Source of the DNA: Limnephilus marmoratus
Taxonomy: Eukaryota > Arthropoda > Insecta > Trichoptera > Limnephilidae
Length of the DNA: 64,000 nucleotides
Assembly (NCBI GenBank): GCA_917880885.1
Contig: OU862908.1
Span: forward strand, 58,673,819 to 58,737,818
Reading direction: 5' to 3'
The translations under genes were made by a program, and so were the position numbers. Shown piece after piece: positions 55,375 through 64,000 of the stretch. The notes beneath the pieces were generated by a model. It was given only the letters and a program-made list of their open reading frames with translations. It was not told where the DNA came from and did no database searches. Within the stretch, counting starts at the first letter, position 1, and each line of letters begins with the position of its first letter.

Positions 55375-57372
55375 CTGTGGTTAAATTTAAGGTCAGATTG
55401 AATGCTTTGACGTTTGACCTGTCACTTCTATGTCAACTAACACGTCCAGCAGACTTGGGACAATCTGAAAAACCAAAAAGAAAGAATACAATATTACAAA
55501 GTTACTGAGAAAGAGAAATGTTATTTTAACATTCTAAACATAATATATGACCGTCTTACTGTACTGCTCCTGCTGTATGTGTAATGTTTTTGAATATGGA
55601 TGTTCCCTGAACAGCCCTTCTCTGCTATATAATCCGAAAGGCCACGATTTCAAACGGTTGAAATTTTGAATGCATCGCTCTTCATGCAAAAAGTTGTCTT
55701 TTATAGTAATTGATGAATCAAAGGGTTTTTTTACAAAAGAAAATATTCTAGGTGCACACCAAAATATCTCCCATGTGTCAAAAACGTAAAACGTTCAGAG
55801 GGAGCTAAAAACTGATTTTTGAGTACAGATTATTTAACAAAAACACTAAACTTTTAAAACGAAAACTACAAAGCGTAATATTATCAAAGAAATAATGAAA
55901 TTACTGGGTTCATAAATTTTTTAGGTTAATTTGTATGTTCACTGTTTATATTTTATGTAAATGCCTACCATTATAAACACATCCCACGAGTAGATAATAT
56001 TTACAATTTGGACTAGTATTGCGTCAGAGTAAATAATACTTTTTATAATGTAATTTCAAATTACAAATGATAATTCTTCCAGTAATATCATCTTGAAATT
56101 TACTACATTTCAACCATTTTACATCATGTCAGCTTGTCAATCATGCTTGTTTAGTATGCTATGATGTTGGTAACATTGACAAAATTCATATTATTAAAAA
56201 TCACAATTTTCAGTTATTACCATATGAATTATGACAATCTCTAGGGCCGAATTATTAGGACAACATTACGAAAACTCACACGTCTAAAAAGTTGCCACTT
56301 AGTTGTCTGGTCACCACTTGTCACATGACGATTTTTTGAGTATGGCAATTTTCTTGGCAGCACTTGGATAAATGGCGAAATAGGGAAACTACTCAGAATA
56401 TTTTTTTTACGTAAATTTGTTGAAGTTTTTAATACAGTTGGATTTAAATAATCCTTCAGTTTATATATAAGGTTATGGTACGTATTTATTACCTGTATTT
56501 TTTAATGAATTTCGAGTAGGGGAGCTAATTCAAAGTAGGTATAGTGTAAATTTTAAGTAGGTTATAAATCTTTAAATAACCTCTAAATCTTGACATTACT
56601 TACATTTTGTGATAAAAGTCTTTCAACTGATACACAATATAACATGAAATGGTAACATGTTTTTAACCCAATCAGTTAATTGCAAATATATTTTTACGCA
56701 TAAAAACTCTCGTGATTCTAATTAGATTAAATTGAGGAAGTATCCAATATCTGTGTCGAACGTCATCAAGAATTTCGTTTTTAAAAGATCGACTCATTTT
56801 ATAAATTGATTGGATATAAATTAATACTGGTAGCTATGTAACGTTAGCTATTACTCTAATAAAATTATTAACTTTTATTCAACTTAATTTTCTATAATAA
56901 AAAAACCTGCAAATATCGTTTTGCATATTTCATACACAAAACTTATTTATTATATCATAGCTATTAAGGTTATATCAATAATTGAGATAGATCAGTCGGA
57001 TGTTTACACGCTGAACAAATTTTTGTGTGACTAGTTCAATTTTCTCAATTGCTCAATTCCATGTTGAAAAGTTTTGATGGAATTTGGATTGCGATTTGAA
57101 TCAATTTCACCAATTCCTGACTCAGCTTTATCAACATAGAGTATTATTACATGGATCTTGCTTTCATTATGAAATTAAAACTTCATCTTGTTTTGTTTTG
57201 TTTTGTTTAACCCGTTCTCATTTGTTTTGTTTAACCCGTTGTGCGCGGAAGTCATAACAGTTGGTTTGCGAGTGCCCGTGCCACGTACGTGGATGTCACA
57301 ACTGTTGTCTTGAGGACACATCCAAGAAAAAGTGCCACGTAGAGTTAATTAATGTAACATTTGTTATTGTAG
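55375..57372. other. Intergenic and CCDC47 upstream region
   Basis: AT-rich. A pentamer-like run of TTTTG with a duplicated TTTGTTTAACCCGTT phrase lies at 57182-57241. TTATTGTAG at 57364-57372 looks like a 3' splice site just before the CCDC47 leader, so a 5' untranslated exon probably lies upstream. No other gene was seen. Confidence 0.45.
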
Positions 57373-57391
57373 AAGCAGTAAGTTAGGCACA

Positions 57392-57616
57392 ATGCGCCTA
57401 CTAACCGCAGCCCTGCTGCTGACGGGGTGTTACCTTCTGGTGGCAGCCGGAGGGGGCTTGGATGATGGAGGCCTCCTGGAGGACAATGAGTTTGCGGAGT
57501 TTGAGCAGTTTGACGCTGACGAGGACCTGACCTCCGGCATTCCGTCCCAGCAGCATCAACAGCAGCCGCCACAGTTTATTAATGTAGATGATGGGGATGA
57601 TGACATTCTTGTTGAG
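57392..57616 (+). CDS. CCDC47: CCDC47 homologue, first coding exon
   Basis: CCDC47 is an ER membrane protein of the PAT/multipass translocon machinery involved in membrane-protein insertion and calcium homeostasis. The 75-codon exon encodes a signal peptide (MRLLTAALLLTGCYLLVAAG). An acidic luminal segment follows (LLEDNEFAEFEQFDADEDLT, INVDDGDDDILVE), closely resembling the DNDFAEFE..ED start of known CCDC47. The donor is GTTGAG|GTAAGA, phase 0. The remaining exons are beyond the window, with at least 6.4 kb of intron filled with mobile elements. The match is short, so the call is good but not certain. Confidence 0.75.
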
Positions 57617-58481
57617 GTAAGATATTAAAAATATAATATTACGCTAAAGATATCGATGGCTAACAGCCAAAATTCTTAACCAGACCAAAACACATCTTAC
57701 AAAAGACCTCTGTTATTTAAGTTCCGCTTTAATTTTTAAGCTAGGACCTATGTCTTTTTATTGCCATTTGATGATATAATAAAAACATTAAACATTATTT
57801 TCTTCTCAATTTAAAATATATTGGTTAAGATAATTTGGCTTTTAACCATCAGGATCATTATTTAGTGAGCCTGGTGAAGTCCTGTTTAGACTCGGCCATT
57901 TTGTCTCTAAATTTGTTTGTGTTCGCTGTCCAGTCAATCCTGTCAAGATGGTAGCTGTGTTTGATAGCACCTTTGGAAAAAATTCGGTTTATGGGGGATG
58001 GTTCAAAAAAAATTTTTTTTTTTTTTATACTAATTATGGGCCGGAAAATTCGAATCTGAAAGAATTAGGCGGCGGCAAGCAATATTAACTGAGTTACACG
58101 ACTTTAAAAATTTTTATACACACACAGGAAAATAGCCATTTTGGAAGCATTTTGATTCCTAGAAAATCAAACTAGTTATTTTTATACTAACTATGGGCCG
58201 GGGAATCCGAATCTGAAAGAATTAGGCGGCGGCAAGCAATATTAACTGAATTACACGACTTTAAAATTTTCTATAGACACACAAATGAAAATAGTCATTT
58301 CGGAAACATTTTGACACACGAAGTACGAAAATCATAGAAAAACAAGAAATGTACTAAAACATGTGCCGGCAGTGTTACCAGCTCTCAAAAATATTTATCC
58401 CTATATTATGAATTACGACTATCTCAACGGCCGTATTCTTAAATCAAAAGTATGAAAATTCGTAGTCTTAAAAATGCGTAA

Positions 58482-58496
58482 CCTAACCTAACCTAA
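58482..58496. repeat. Three CCTAA units (TTAGG telomere-type motif)
   Basis: Three exact tandem CCTAA pentamers, the complement of the insect telomere unit TTAGG, immediately precede the 95-bp array. Too short to be more than a coincidence or a repair scar. Confidence 0.5.
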
Positions 58497-58500
58497 CGCT

Positions 58501-58770
58501 AGGTTTGTTTAACATGGTTTGTGCCCCTTTATACCGCCTGCTCGCGTCACGGCAAAAAAACATCCCTGTTTTCAAGTAGTTTAGCGGCTACACTAGGTTT
58601 GTGTAACATGGTTTGTGCCCCTTTATACCGCCTGCTCGCGTCACGGCAAAAAAAACATCCCTGTTTTCAAGTAGTTTAGCGGCTACGCTAGGTTTGTGTA
58701 ACATGGTTTGTGCCCCTTTATACCGCCTGCTCGCGTCACGGCAAAAAAACATCCCTGTTTTCAAGTAGTT
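58501..58770 (+). repeat. 95-bp tandem array inside foldback FB-B
   Basis: Nearly three units start at 58501, 58595 and 58690 (periods 94 and 95). Each has AGGTTTGTGTAACATGGTTT, GTGCCCCTTTATACCGCCTG, CTCGCGTCACGGCAAAAAAA, CATCCCTGTTTTCAAGTAGT and TTAGCGGCTACGCT. The units differ by only a few bases, so the array was homogenised or expanded recently. Confidence 0.95.
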
Positions 58771-58996
58771 TCCCGGCCCATAGTTAGTATAAAAATAACT
58801 AGTTTGATTTTCTAGGAATCAAAATGCTTCCAAAATGGCTATTTTCCTGTATGTGTATAAAAATTTTTAAAGTCGTGTAATTCAGTTAATATTGCTTGCC
58901 GCCGCCTAATTCTTTCAGATTCGGATTCCCCGACCCAAAATTAGTATAAAAATAACTAGTTTTATTTTTTAGGAATTTCCCCCATAAACCGAACTT

Positions 58997-59900
58997 TAGC
59001 CGCACCTTTTTATTCCGACAGAGAACATGAGCGTTGCGCTGTTGCGAGCTCAGAAGTCGGATTAATCAACATTACATGAAGTCTATTATTCACAGAACTA
59101 CCAGTTATAGGCATAACCCAACTTCGGAGCTGACCAATGGAAGAAATACATGCCACTAAACTCAGTTAAATCTATATTACAAATCAAATGTATATTTTTA
59201 ATTACATTTTTATGGCAAACTTGTGTCCTAGGGAGTGTTGATTCTGGCATGTAGATAAGAATAGATATGCATTAGATAAGGACTTGAATATTATGCCTTT
59301 TTGAAATGTTATAATACATTATCTTAACTATGAAGTAGAGAAATGTTTTTGTTTCAAATTTCTATGTCACTACAACTGTTTTTGGATCGTAATGTCATTT
59401 CTGTAAAGAGGGATGGTTTCGAAATTCGCCGCCTAACTTGTTCTCTTCTCTCGCTGACCATTTTACCAGTCATCAAATTGGTGAATTAATGTTGTTTTAG
59501 GACATTTTGGTTAGTCCTCTGTTCTGTGTGTTCTAGCAACAACTCTCAAATGTTTCTATTTGTTTCGCTCCGTCATGATTTTTGTTAGAATAATTTTACA
59601 AAATGGAGCTTCTCGCAAGCGTGAAACTTAACATTAAATCAAAAAATGGAAATTTTACAAGATCGATAGCGGATTTGTTTGTTATTACGAAATACCTATT
59701 TATGTAGTTAAATACCTATAGTTACTATTTTAGTTTTTAGCGTATTTTGTACACAATTTCACAAATTGAACATTTGCCTGGTTTTTGGGGTGGCAGAGTG
59801 GCAGATTAGCGAGCGAGTACTGTATACATTTAACTTACAAAAAATTAGAAAGATGCACCATCTTGTTTATTCCATGTTTTTAATTTGTTCAATAGAAAAA
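58997..59900 (+). other. Presumed CCDC47 intron 1 segment
   Basis: AT-rich, no exon or repeat recognised. It runs up to the 5' region of the LINE. Confidence 0.5.
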
Positions 59901-60273
59901 AAGATTTAAAAAAAAAGAATGTTGGAACTAGTCCTGGTCGATCGATCGTTTTACACGACCCGGGTCACCCACGACACATTGGCGTCACGAGCGGGTCGCG
60001 AAGACCCGCTCTTTTCGCGACACAAAATATGATAGTCGATTACCCTTCACCCAGCTACTTTCTAGTACCTGAGTCGAGAGAGCGGGTGGTGAAACCCGGG
60101 TGTTGACAACCCGTTTGCTCTCTCATACATCTATCTATTGTCACTCACCCGCCACATTCGCACCCGAAACCCAGGTTGCAGTAGTAGAGTGGTTGCGAGA
60201 AGTGGGTTGCGAGACCCGGGTGCTGACGAAAAAATGACCCGCTCGCTCTTTGGTGGTCCGTGAGCGGGTTACA

Positions 60274-60861
60274 ATGAGCGGGCTATTCACGACCGACCCA
60301 GGACTGGTTGGAACTACTAGTGAGGACAAAGCTAGGTATACTAGTTCTAGGGAGATATTTATGATATTTATGAAATATGTAGACAAAAAGATGGACGAAA
60401 TTAAGCAACAATTATTCAAAAAAATAGAACAAGAGACAGTAAATATAAAGAAAAATCTAGAATCCGAAATGTTAGAATTAAAAAAAAGTGTCGACTTCAT
60501 AAGCAGTCAATATGATGACATCTCAATTAAGGTTGACAATATACTTCAAATAAACAAAAAGGTAGAAATCTTAGAAGAAGCAAATATCAACAAAGAAAAC
60601 AGAATTACTAATCTAGAAACTCGACTGGCCGAAATCGAACAGGCTAGTATGAGCCACAACTGGGCGGAGTTTGCTGGTATAGTTACACTGCCAAATGAAG
60701 AACCACTGGACACCATAAACAGAGTATTTAACCTTTCAAAGGCCAGGAACGCGCCCGCGCGCGAGATTGGAATTTCAAAAAAGAATATTAATTCAAATAA
60801 TTTGGATGCGATTTTAAATTTTTTGTATAAAGAAACTGTACCAAGGAAAAAGTCAGAATAG
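60274..60861 (+). CDS. LINE ORF1, N-terminal part (coiled coil)
   Basis: ORF1 proteins are RNA-binding chaperones that package the retrotransposon RNA. The 195-residue frame starts MSGLFTTDPGLVGTTSEDKA. It is mostly a charged coiled coil (KYVDKKMDEIKQQLFKKIEQ, EILEEANINKENRITNLETR), then RVFNLSKARNAPAREIGISK, and stops after VPRKKSE. The ATG at 60274 is taken because the TTG-initiated extension upstream lies in the 5' region. The frame stops inside a duplicated segment, so this is likely only the front of the original ORF1. Confidence 0.75.
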   Translation: MSGLFTTDPGLVGTTSEDKARYTSSREIFMIFMKYVDKKMDEIKQQLFKKIEQETVNIKKNLESEMLELKKSVDFISSQYDDISIKVDNILQINKKVEILEEANINKENRITNLETRLAEIEQASMSHNWAEFAGIVTLPNEEPLDTINRVFNLSKARNAPAREIGISKKNINSNNLDAILNFLYKETVPRKKSE

Positions 60862-61030
60862 CTTCCTCCATTCTTGTTCTTAACCTTTCAAAGGCCAGGA
60901 ACGCGCCCGCGCGCGAGACTGGAATTTCAAAAAAGAATATTAATTCAAATAATTTGGATGCGATTTTAAATTTTATTCCATTAATTTATAACATAAAATA
61001 AAGCTTAAAATAGCTTCCTCCATTCTTGTT
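60731..61030 (+). repeat. 146-bp tandem duplication within LINE ORF1
   Basis: CCTTTCAAAGGCCAGGAACG, CGCCCGCGCGCGAGA and AATTTCAAAAAAGAATATTA recur at 60731 and 60885. The trailing phrase ATAGCTTCCTCCATTCTTGTT recurs at 60857 and 61010. Further on, AAACCCTGGCCCTTGACAGG TT recurs at about 61060 and 61113. The second copy differs after GCGATTTTAAATTTT. Confidence 0.9.
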
Positions 61031-61203
61031 ATTAAGGTAATTTAAAAAAGGTAAGGTAAAAAACCCTGGCCCTTGACAGGTTAAGGTAATTTCCAAAAAT
61101 TTTTCCAAAAAACCCTGGCCCTTGACAGGTTAAGGAGATACAGGTAAACATCGAACCTCACAAAATAAAAAAAATAATCCGTTATCAAAATCGAACACAG
61201 AAA

Positions 61204-61488
61204 ATGGAGGACCGAGCATACAGGTACAAAGTTCAACTCCAAGATGAGGAAGCACAGCAGACAGTTTTGAACTCCCGCAAGAACGCAAGAGAGAAGAACG
61301 TATTTGTAGGTGAACTATTAACCCCTTACTACAAAGAGCTACTATGGAAGACCAAGCAAAAAGCCAAAGATAATAATTATCTATATACATGGTTCAAAAA
61401 CAATAAAATCCTTACTAAAAAAAATTCTGACCATAGTTCTAAAATAATAAACATTAAACATGTCGGCGATTTACAGCTTATTAACTGA
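61204..61488 (+). CDS. LINE ORF1, C-terminal part (FP-like domain)
   Basis: The 94-residue frame reads MEDRAYRYKVQLQDEEAQQT, then REKNVFVGELLTPYYKELLW and NNYLYTWFKNNKILTKKNSD. The pattern V.I...LTP..K.L....K..A....Y.W..NG.I...K matches the C-terminal domain of many LINE ORF1 proteins (Pfam's FP-protein-like family). It has its own ATG but was probably continuous with the preceding frame before duplication. Confidence 0.7.
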   Translation: MEDRAYRYKVQLQDEEAQQTVLNSRKNAREKNVFVGELLTPYYKELLWKTKQKAKDNNYLYTWFKNNKILTKKNSDHSSKIINIKHVGDLQLIN

Positions 61489-61543
61489 CTAGTACATTAT
61501 TACTAACTATTTGTTCTACCCATATGTATATTAGCCCGATATT

Positions 61544-64000
61544 ATGGATTTTTTATTGGATCAAGAACTAAGTGACAAGGAAATCAATATCAATATAGAT
61601 GACCCATCAATATGCAATGAATTCTTGAACCATTCTGCTCTCTCTATATACTGTATGAATATAAGATGCCTAAAAAAAAATTTTGATGATACTGTAGCTG
61701 TTCTCGACTCTATTCAACACAGATTTAGTATTATTGTTTTTAGTGAAGCTTGGTTAAAAGATGCAATCAATATTCCAAGTATTACTGGGTATTCTTCACA
61801 CAGCACCAAAAAAAACTATTTACAAAACGATGGTGTTGTTGTTTACACCCGGAATGATGTTATTGTTTCTGTTGAAGAAATAGCTATTCCACATGCTAAC
61901 TGTCTTAAATTACAACTATCTGATAATACATGTGTTATAGCGGTTTATAGATCTCCTTCTCAAACACATCTTGATAACTTTCTTGACCACCTGAACAATT
62001 TACTCCGTTCTGTATCAGCACTGAACCACGAAGTGATTTTATGTGGTGATATAAATATAAATATTTTGGAAATGAACTGCTCAAAAAGCGAACAATACCT
62101 TTCTCTGCTGATTTACCACGGTTTAAAACCATTTATTATTTCACCAACTAGAGTCACTTCAAAAACTGAGAGTTGTATTGACCACATTATGGTCAAGTCA
62201 AAAGATGATCCTCAGAGTGCTGTATTCAGGACCAGCATCACAGACCATTTCGCTACGATATTGAGATATCCTAAATCTATAATAACGAAATCAAAACAAA
62301 TAGACGTAAAGCTTAAACTAACTGTGGATAATGACCTGCTAAATTCAAGACTGAAAGAAGAAACATGGAATACCGTTTTATTTGCAAATGATGTCAATAC
62401 AGCAGCTGATAATTTCATAAAGTGCCTAAAATTACACATTGAAAATTGCTCATCTATAAAGAGAATCTATAGTAATAAAAATTACTTGAAACCATGGATA
62501 ACTTCTGGAATTATTGACTGCCTCATAAGACGTGACAAATTACACAAGAGTTGTCGCAAAGAACCAAATAATATTGAACTGTTTGCATATTATAAAAGAT
62601 ATAGAAATTGGTGTTCTAAAATTGTTAAAACGATCAAACAGTCATATTATAAAAGGAAACTTCAAGAGGTTAAAGGAAACATAAAGCAAGAATGGAAAAT
62701 AATAAAACAAGCATTGGATATGCAAAAGGAATCGGTGCCAATAAATAAACTGAAAATAAAAAATAACACTGTTTCTATAAATGATAATCCAATGCTCATC
62801 ACTAACCATGTAAATGATTTTTTTAGTGATATAGGTCAAAATTTTGCTAATCTTTTGTGCAGTGCAAATAACACCAGTGAAGAATGTTTAATCAAAAATT
62901 GCAATCCAACACAATCTATAGAAAATGCCTGTTTTGAATTCAATCCAACGAATTGTAATGAAGTTTTAAAGGTGATTAATGAGCTAAAATCAGGTTTTTC
63001 GAGTGGAAATGACGGTATAAGTGCAATGGTCTACAAACAAAATGCTTCTGAACTAGTTATACCTATTACACACATTGTAAATGTTAGCTTTGAGAATGGC
63101 TTATTCCCTGATCACTGCAAAAATGCCAAAATTATTCCTTTGTTTAAAGGAGGGGATAATACAGACGTCAATAACTATCGACCTATATCCCTGCTAAACA
63201 CCCTATCAAAAATTATAGAGAAGTTAGCTAAAATTAGGTTGATGTCTTATGTAAAAAGATATGAAATTCTTTCAGATAATCAGTTTGGCTTTCGAGAGAA
63301 CATGGGAACTAGTGATGCTGCATTAAAAATGATAACCACAGTCGTAGAAGCTCTGGATACTGGCAATAAAGCCATGGCTGTCTTCTTAGACTTGTCTAAG
63401 GCATTTGATACCGTATCCCACGGTTTACTATTAAAAAAACTCAGTTCAATGGGTATTGTTAATAAAGCTCTAGATTGGTTCAGAACTTATCTTGAAAATA
63501 GAACACAAAGAGTAATGATTAATGATCATATTAGTTCAAACAAATCAATTGTATATGGTGTTCCTCAGGGTAGTGTTCTGGGTCCAATTTTATTTTTGTT
63601 ATATATTAATGACCTCTGTAAACTGCCATTTTCTGGTTCTTCAATTGTATTTGCAGATGACACTGTTTTAGTGTTTGCTGGTGATACTTGGGATGATACG
63701 TATGCTAAGTGCGAGGCAGGATTAAGGGCAGTCAAAAATTGGCTTGATCAAAACTTGTTAACCTTAAACATGAGCAAAACTAAATATATTACTTTTAGTA
63801 TTTCTTCTGTAAATCAACCATCTTTGGACCGCTCTTTAAAAATACATTGTTGTGTACAGGAGTGTAATTGTCAATCTTTGGAAAGAGTAGACAATATCAA
63901 ATATCTTGGCTTAATTATTGATAAAAATTTAAAATGGAACAATCATATTACTATATTAACAAAAAAAATAAGAAAGCTAGCCTATATCTTCAAGACTCTA
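61544..64000 (+). CDS. LINE ORF2: endonuclease and reverse transcriptase (open to window end)
   Basis: ORF2 nicks the target and copies the element's RNA into the nick. From the ATG at 61544 the frame is open for all 819 codons to 64000 and has no stop in the window. The apurinic-type endonuclease (about residues 35-240) keeps N39 (YCMNIRC), E68 (FSEAWL), D169 and N171 (CGDINI), and D234/H235 (TDHFAT). The reverse transcriptase (about 500-760) has KIIPLFKGGDNTDVNNYRPI, D616 in LDLSKAFD, YGVPQGSVLGPILFLLYIND with PQG at 674-676, and FADD at 703-706 in place of YVDD or FVDD-type boxes. All key catalytic residues that can be seen are present. Confidence 0.93.
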   Translation, partial: MDFLLDQELSDKEININIDDPSICNEFLNHSALSIYCMNIRCLKKNFDDTVAVLDSIQHRFSIIVFSEAWLKDAINIPSITGYSSHSTKKNYLQNDGVVVYTRNDVIVSVEEIAIPHANCLKLQLSDNTCVIAVYRSPSQTHLDNFLDHLNNLLRSVSALNHEVILCGDININILEMNCSKSEQYLSLLIYHGLKPFIISPTRVTSKTESCIDHIMVKSKDDPQSAVFRTSITDHFATILRYPKSIITKSKQIDVKLKLTVDNDLLNSRLKEETWNTVLFANDVNTAADNFIKCLKLHIENCSSIKRIYSNKNYLKPWITSGIIDCLIRRDKLHKSCRKEPNNIELFAYYKRYRNWCSKIVKTIKQSYYKRKLQEVKGNIKQEWKIIKQALDMQKESVPINKLKIKNNTVSINDNPMLITNHVNDFFSDIGQNFANLLCSANNTSEECLIKNCNPTQSIENACFEFNPTNCNEVLKVINELKSGFSSGNDGISAMVYKQNASELVIPITHIVNVSFENGLFPDHCKNAKIIPLFKGGDNTDVNNYRPISLLNTLSKIIEKLAKIRLMSYVKRYEILSDNQFGFRENMGTSDAALKMITTVVEALDTGNKAMAVFLDLSKAFDTVSHGLLLKKLSSMGIVNKALDWFRTYLENRTQRVMINDHISSNKSIVYGVPQGSVLGPILFLLYINDLCKLPFSGSSIVFADDTVLVFAGDTWDDTYAKCEAGLRAVKNWLDQNLLTLNMSKTKYITFSISSVNQPSLDRSLKIHCCVQECNCQSLERVDNIKYLGLIIDKNLKWNNHITILTKKIRKLAYIFKTL

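Larger units (their letters stand above)
57981..58996. mobile_element. Foldback element FB-B with nested arms and satellite core
   Basis: The outer ends AATTCGGTTTATGGGGGA and TTCCCCCATAAACCGAACTT are inverted repeats. The left side contains two direct copies of an arm module (AATCTGAAAGAATTAGGCGG, CGGCAAGCAATATTAACTGA, ACACGACTTTAAAA) at about 58040 and 58210. One inverse copy lies on the right at about 58790-58940. The centre is a tandem array of 95-bp units (58501-58770). No coding content. It lies in the presumed CCDC47 intron 1. Confidence 0.87.
59920..64000 (+). mobile_element. Non-LTR retrotransposon (jockey/CR1-like), runs off the window
   Basis: A GC-rich 5' region (59930-60270), two ORF1 parts and a long open ORF2 follow in order on one strand. 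The 5' region has many GAGCGGGT/ACCCGCTC and ACCCGGGTG words in both orientations. The intact ORF2 means a recent insertion, probably into CCDC47 intron 1. Neither target duplication nor 3' end can be seen because the element continues past 64000. ORF1 appears damaged by local duplications. Confidence 0.88.

Noticed and set aside
61130..61390. 86-codon minus-strand frame
   Set aside because: Antisense shadow of LINE ORF1.
1..64000. CRISPR arrays, riboswitches, bacterial operons, integrons, prophage
   Set aside because: None present: the spliced genes and transposon types show eukaryotic nuclear DNA, and the regular repeats found are transposon-internal tandem arrays without spacers.

Overview
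This is nuclear DNA of an animal, very probably an insect. Intron-rich eukaryotic genes (GT..AG introns, large AT-rich spacers) lie among many DNA transposons and non-LTR retrotransposons of the kinds common in insects: piggyBac with TTAA targets, hAT with 8-bp target duplications, mariner, pogo, PIF/Harbinger and foldback elements. A BTB domain opening with the insect-type FxLKWNNH motif and short TTAGG-type repeats fit this. The order cannot be fixed from the sequence; a hemipteran or lepidopteran is my guess. No rRNA, CRISPR array, operon or bacterial gene structure is visible.

Layout. 1-636 (+): the last two exons of fumarylacetoacetase, the final enzyme of tyrosine breakdown. 1591-9979 (+): a complete five-exon NAF1 gene (524 aa), an assembly factor for H/ACA ribonucleoproteins; its introns carry a foldback element, a piggyBac deletion derivative and a piggyBac MITE. 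10.2-28.5 kb: no host gene, but a dense transposon graveyard with a MITE inside a tandem array, mariner, Harbinger, pogo, hAT and LINE fragments and a nearly perfect 157-bp-arm palindrome. 28533-40471 (-): a BTB/POZ, C2H2 zinc-finger and AT-hook transcription factor of the TTK/LOLA type. Seven coding exons join in frame to 844 aa, and there is one extra zinc-finger exon without a usable 3' splice site. 41-50 kb: intergenic, with hAT, foldback and LINE remnants and a small three-way-junction element resembling a hammerhead ribozyme. 50304-55374 (-): scattered, apparently decayed exons of a UBE4/UFD2-type E4 ubiquitin ligase, interrupted by a Harbinger element. 57392-57616 (+): first coding exon of a CCDC47 homologue. 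About 59.9-64.0 kb (+): a young non-LTR retrotransposon whose ORF2 (endonuclease plus reverse transcriptase) is open for 819 codons and runs off the window.

The host genes are unrelated housekeeping or regulatory genes and do not form a pathway. The more unusual content is in the repeats. Two foldback families with different termini share the same roughly 95-bp internal unit. Two Harbinger derivatives keep the start of their transposase, and one also keeps the start of the MADF partner gene. The BTB zinc-finger locus shows a modular exon arrangement in which two different upstream exons can complete the same finger. I found no convincing new defence or biosynthetic system.
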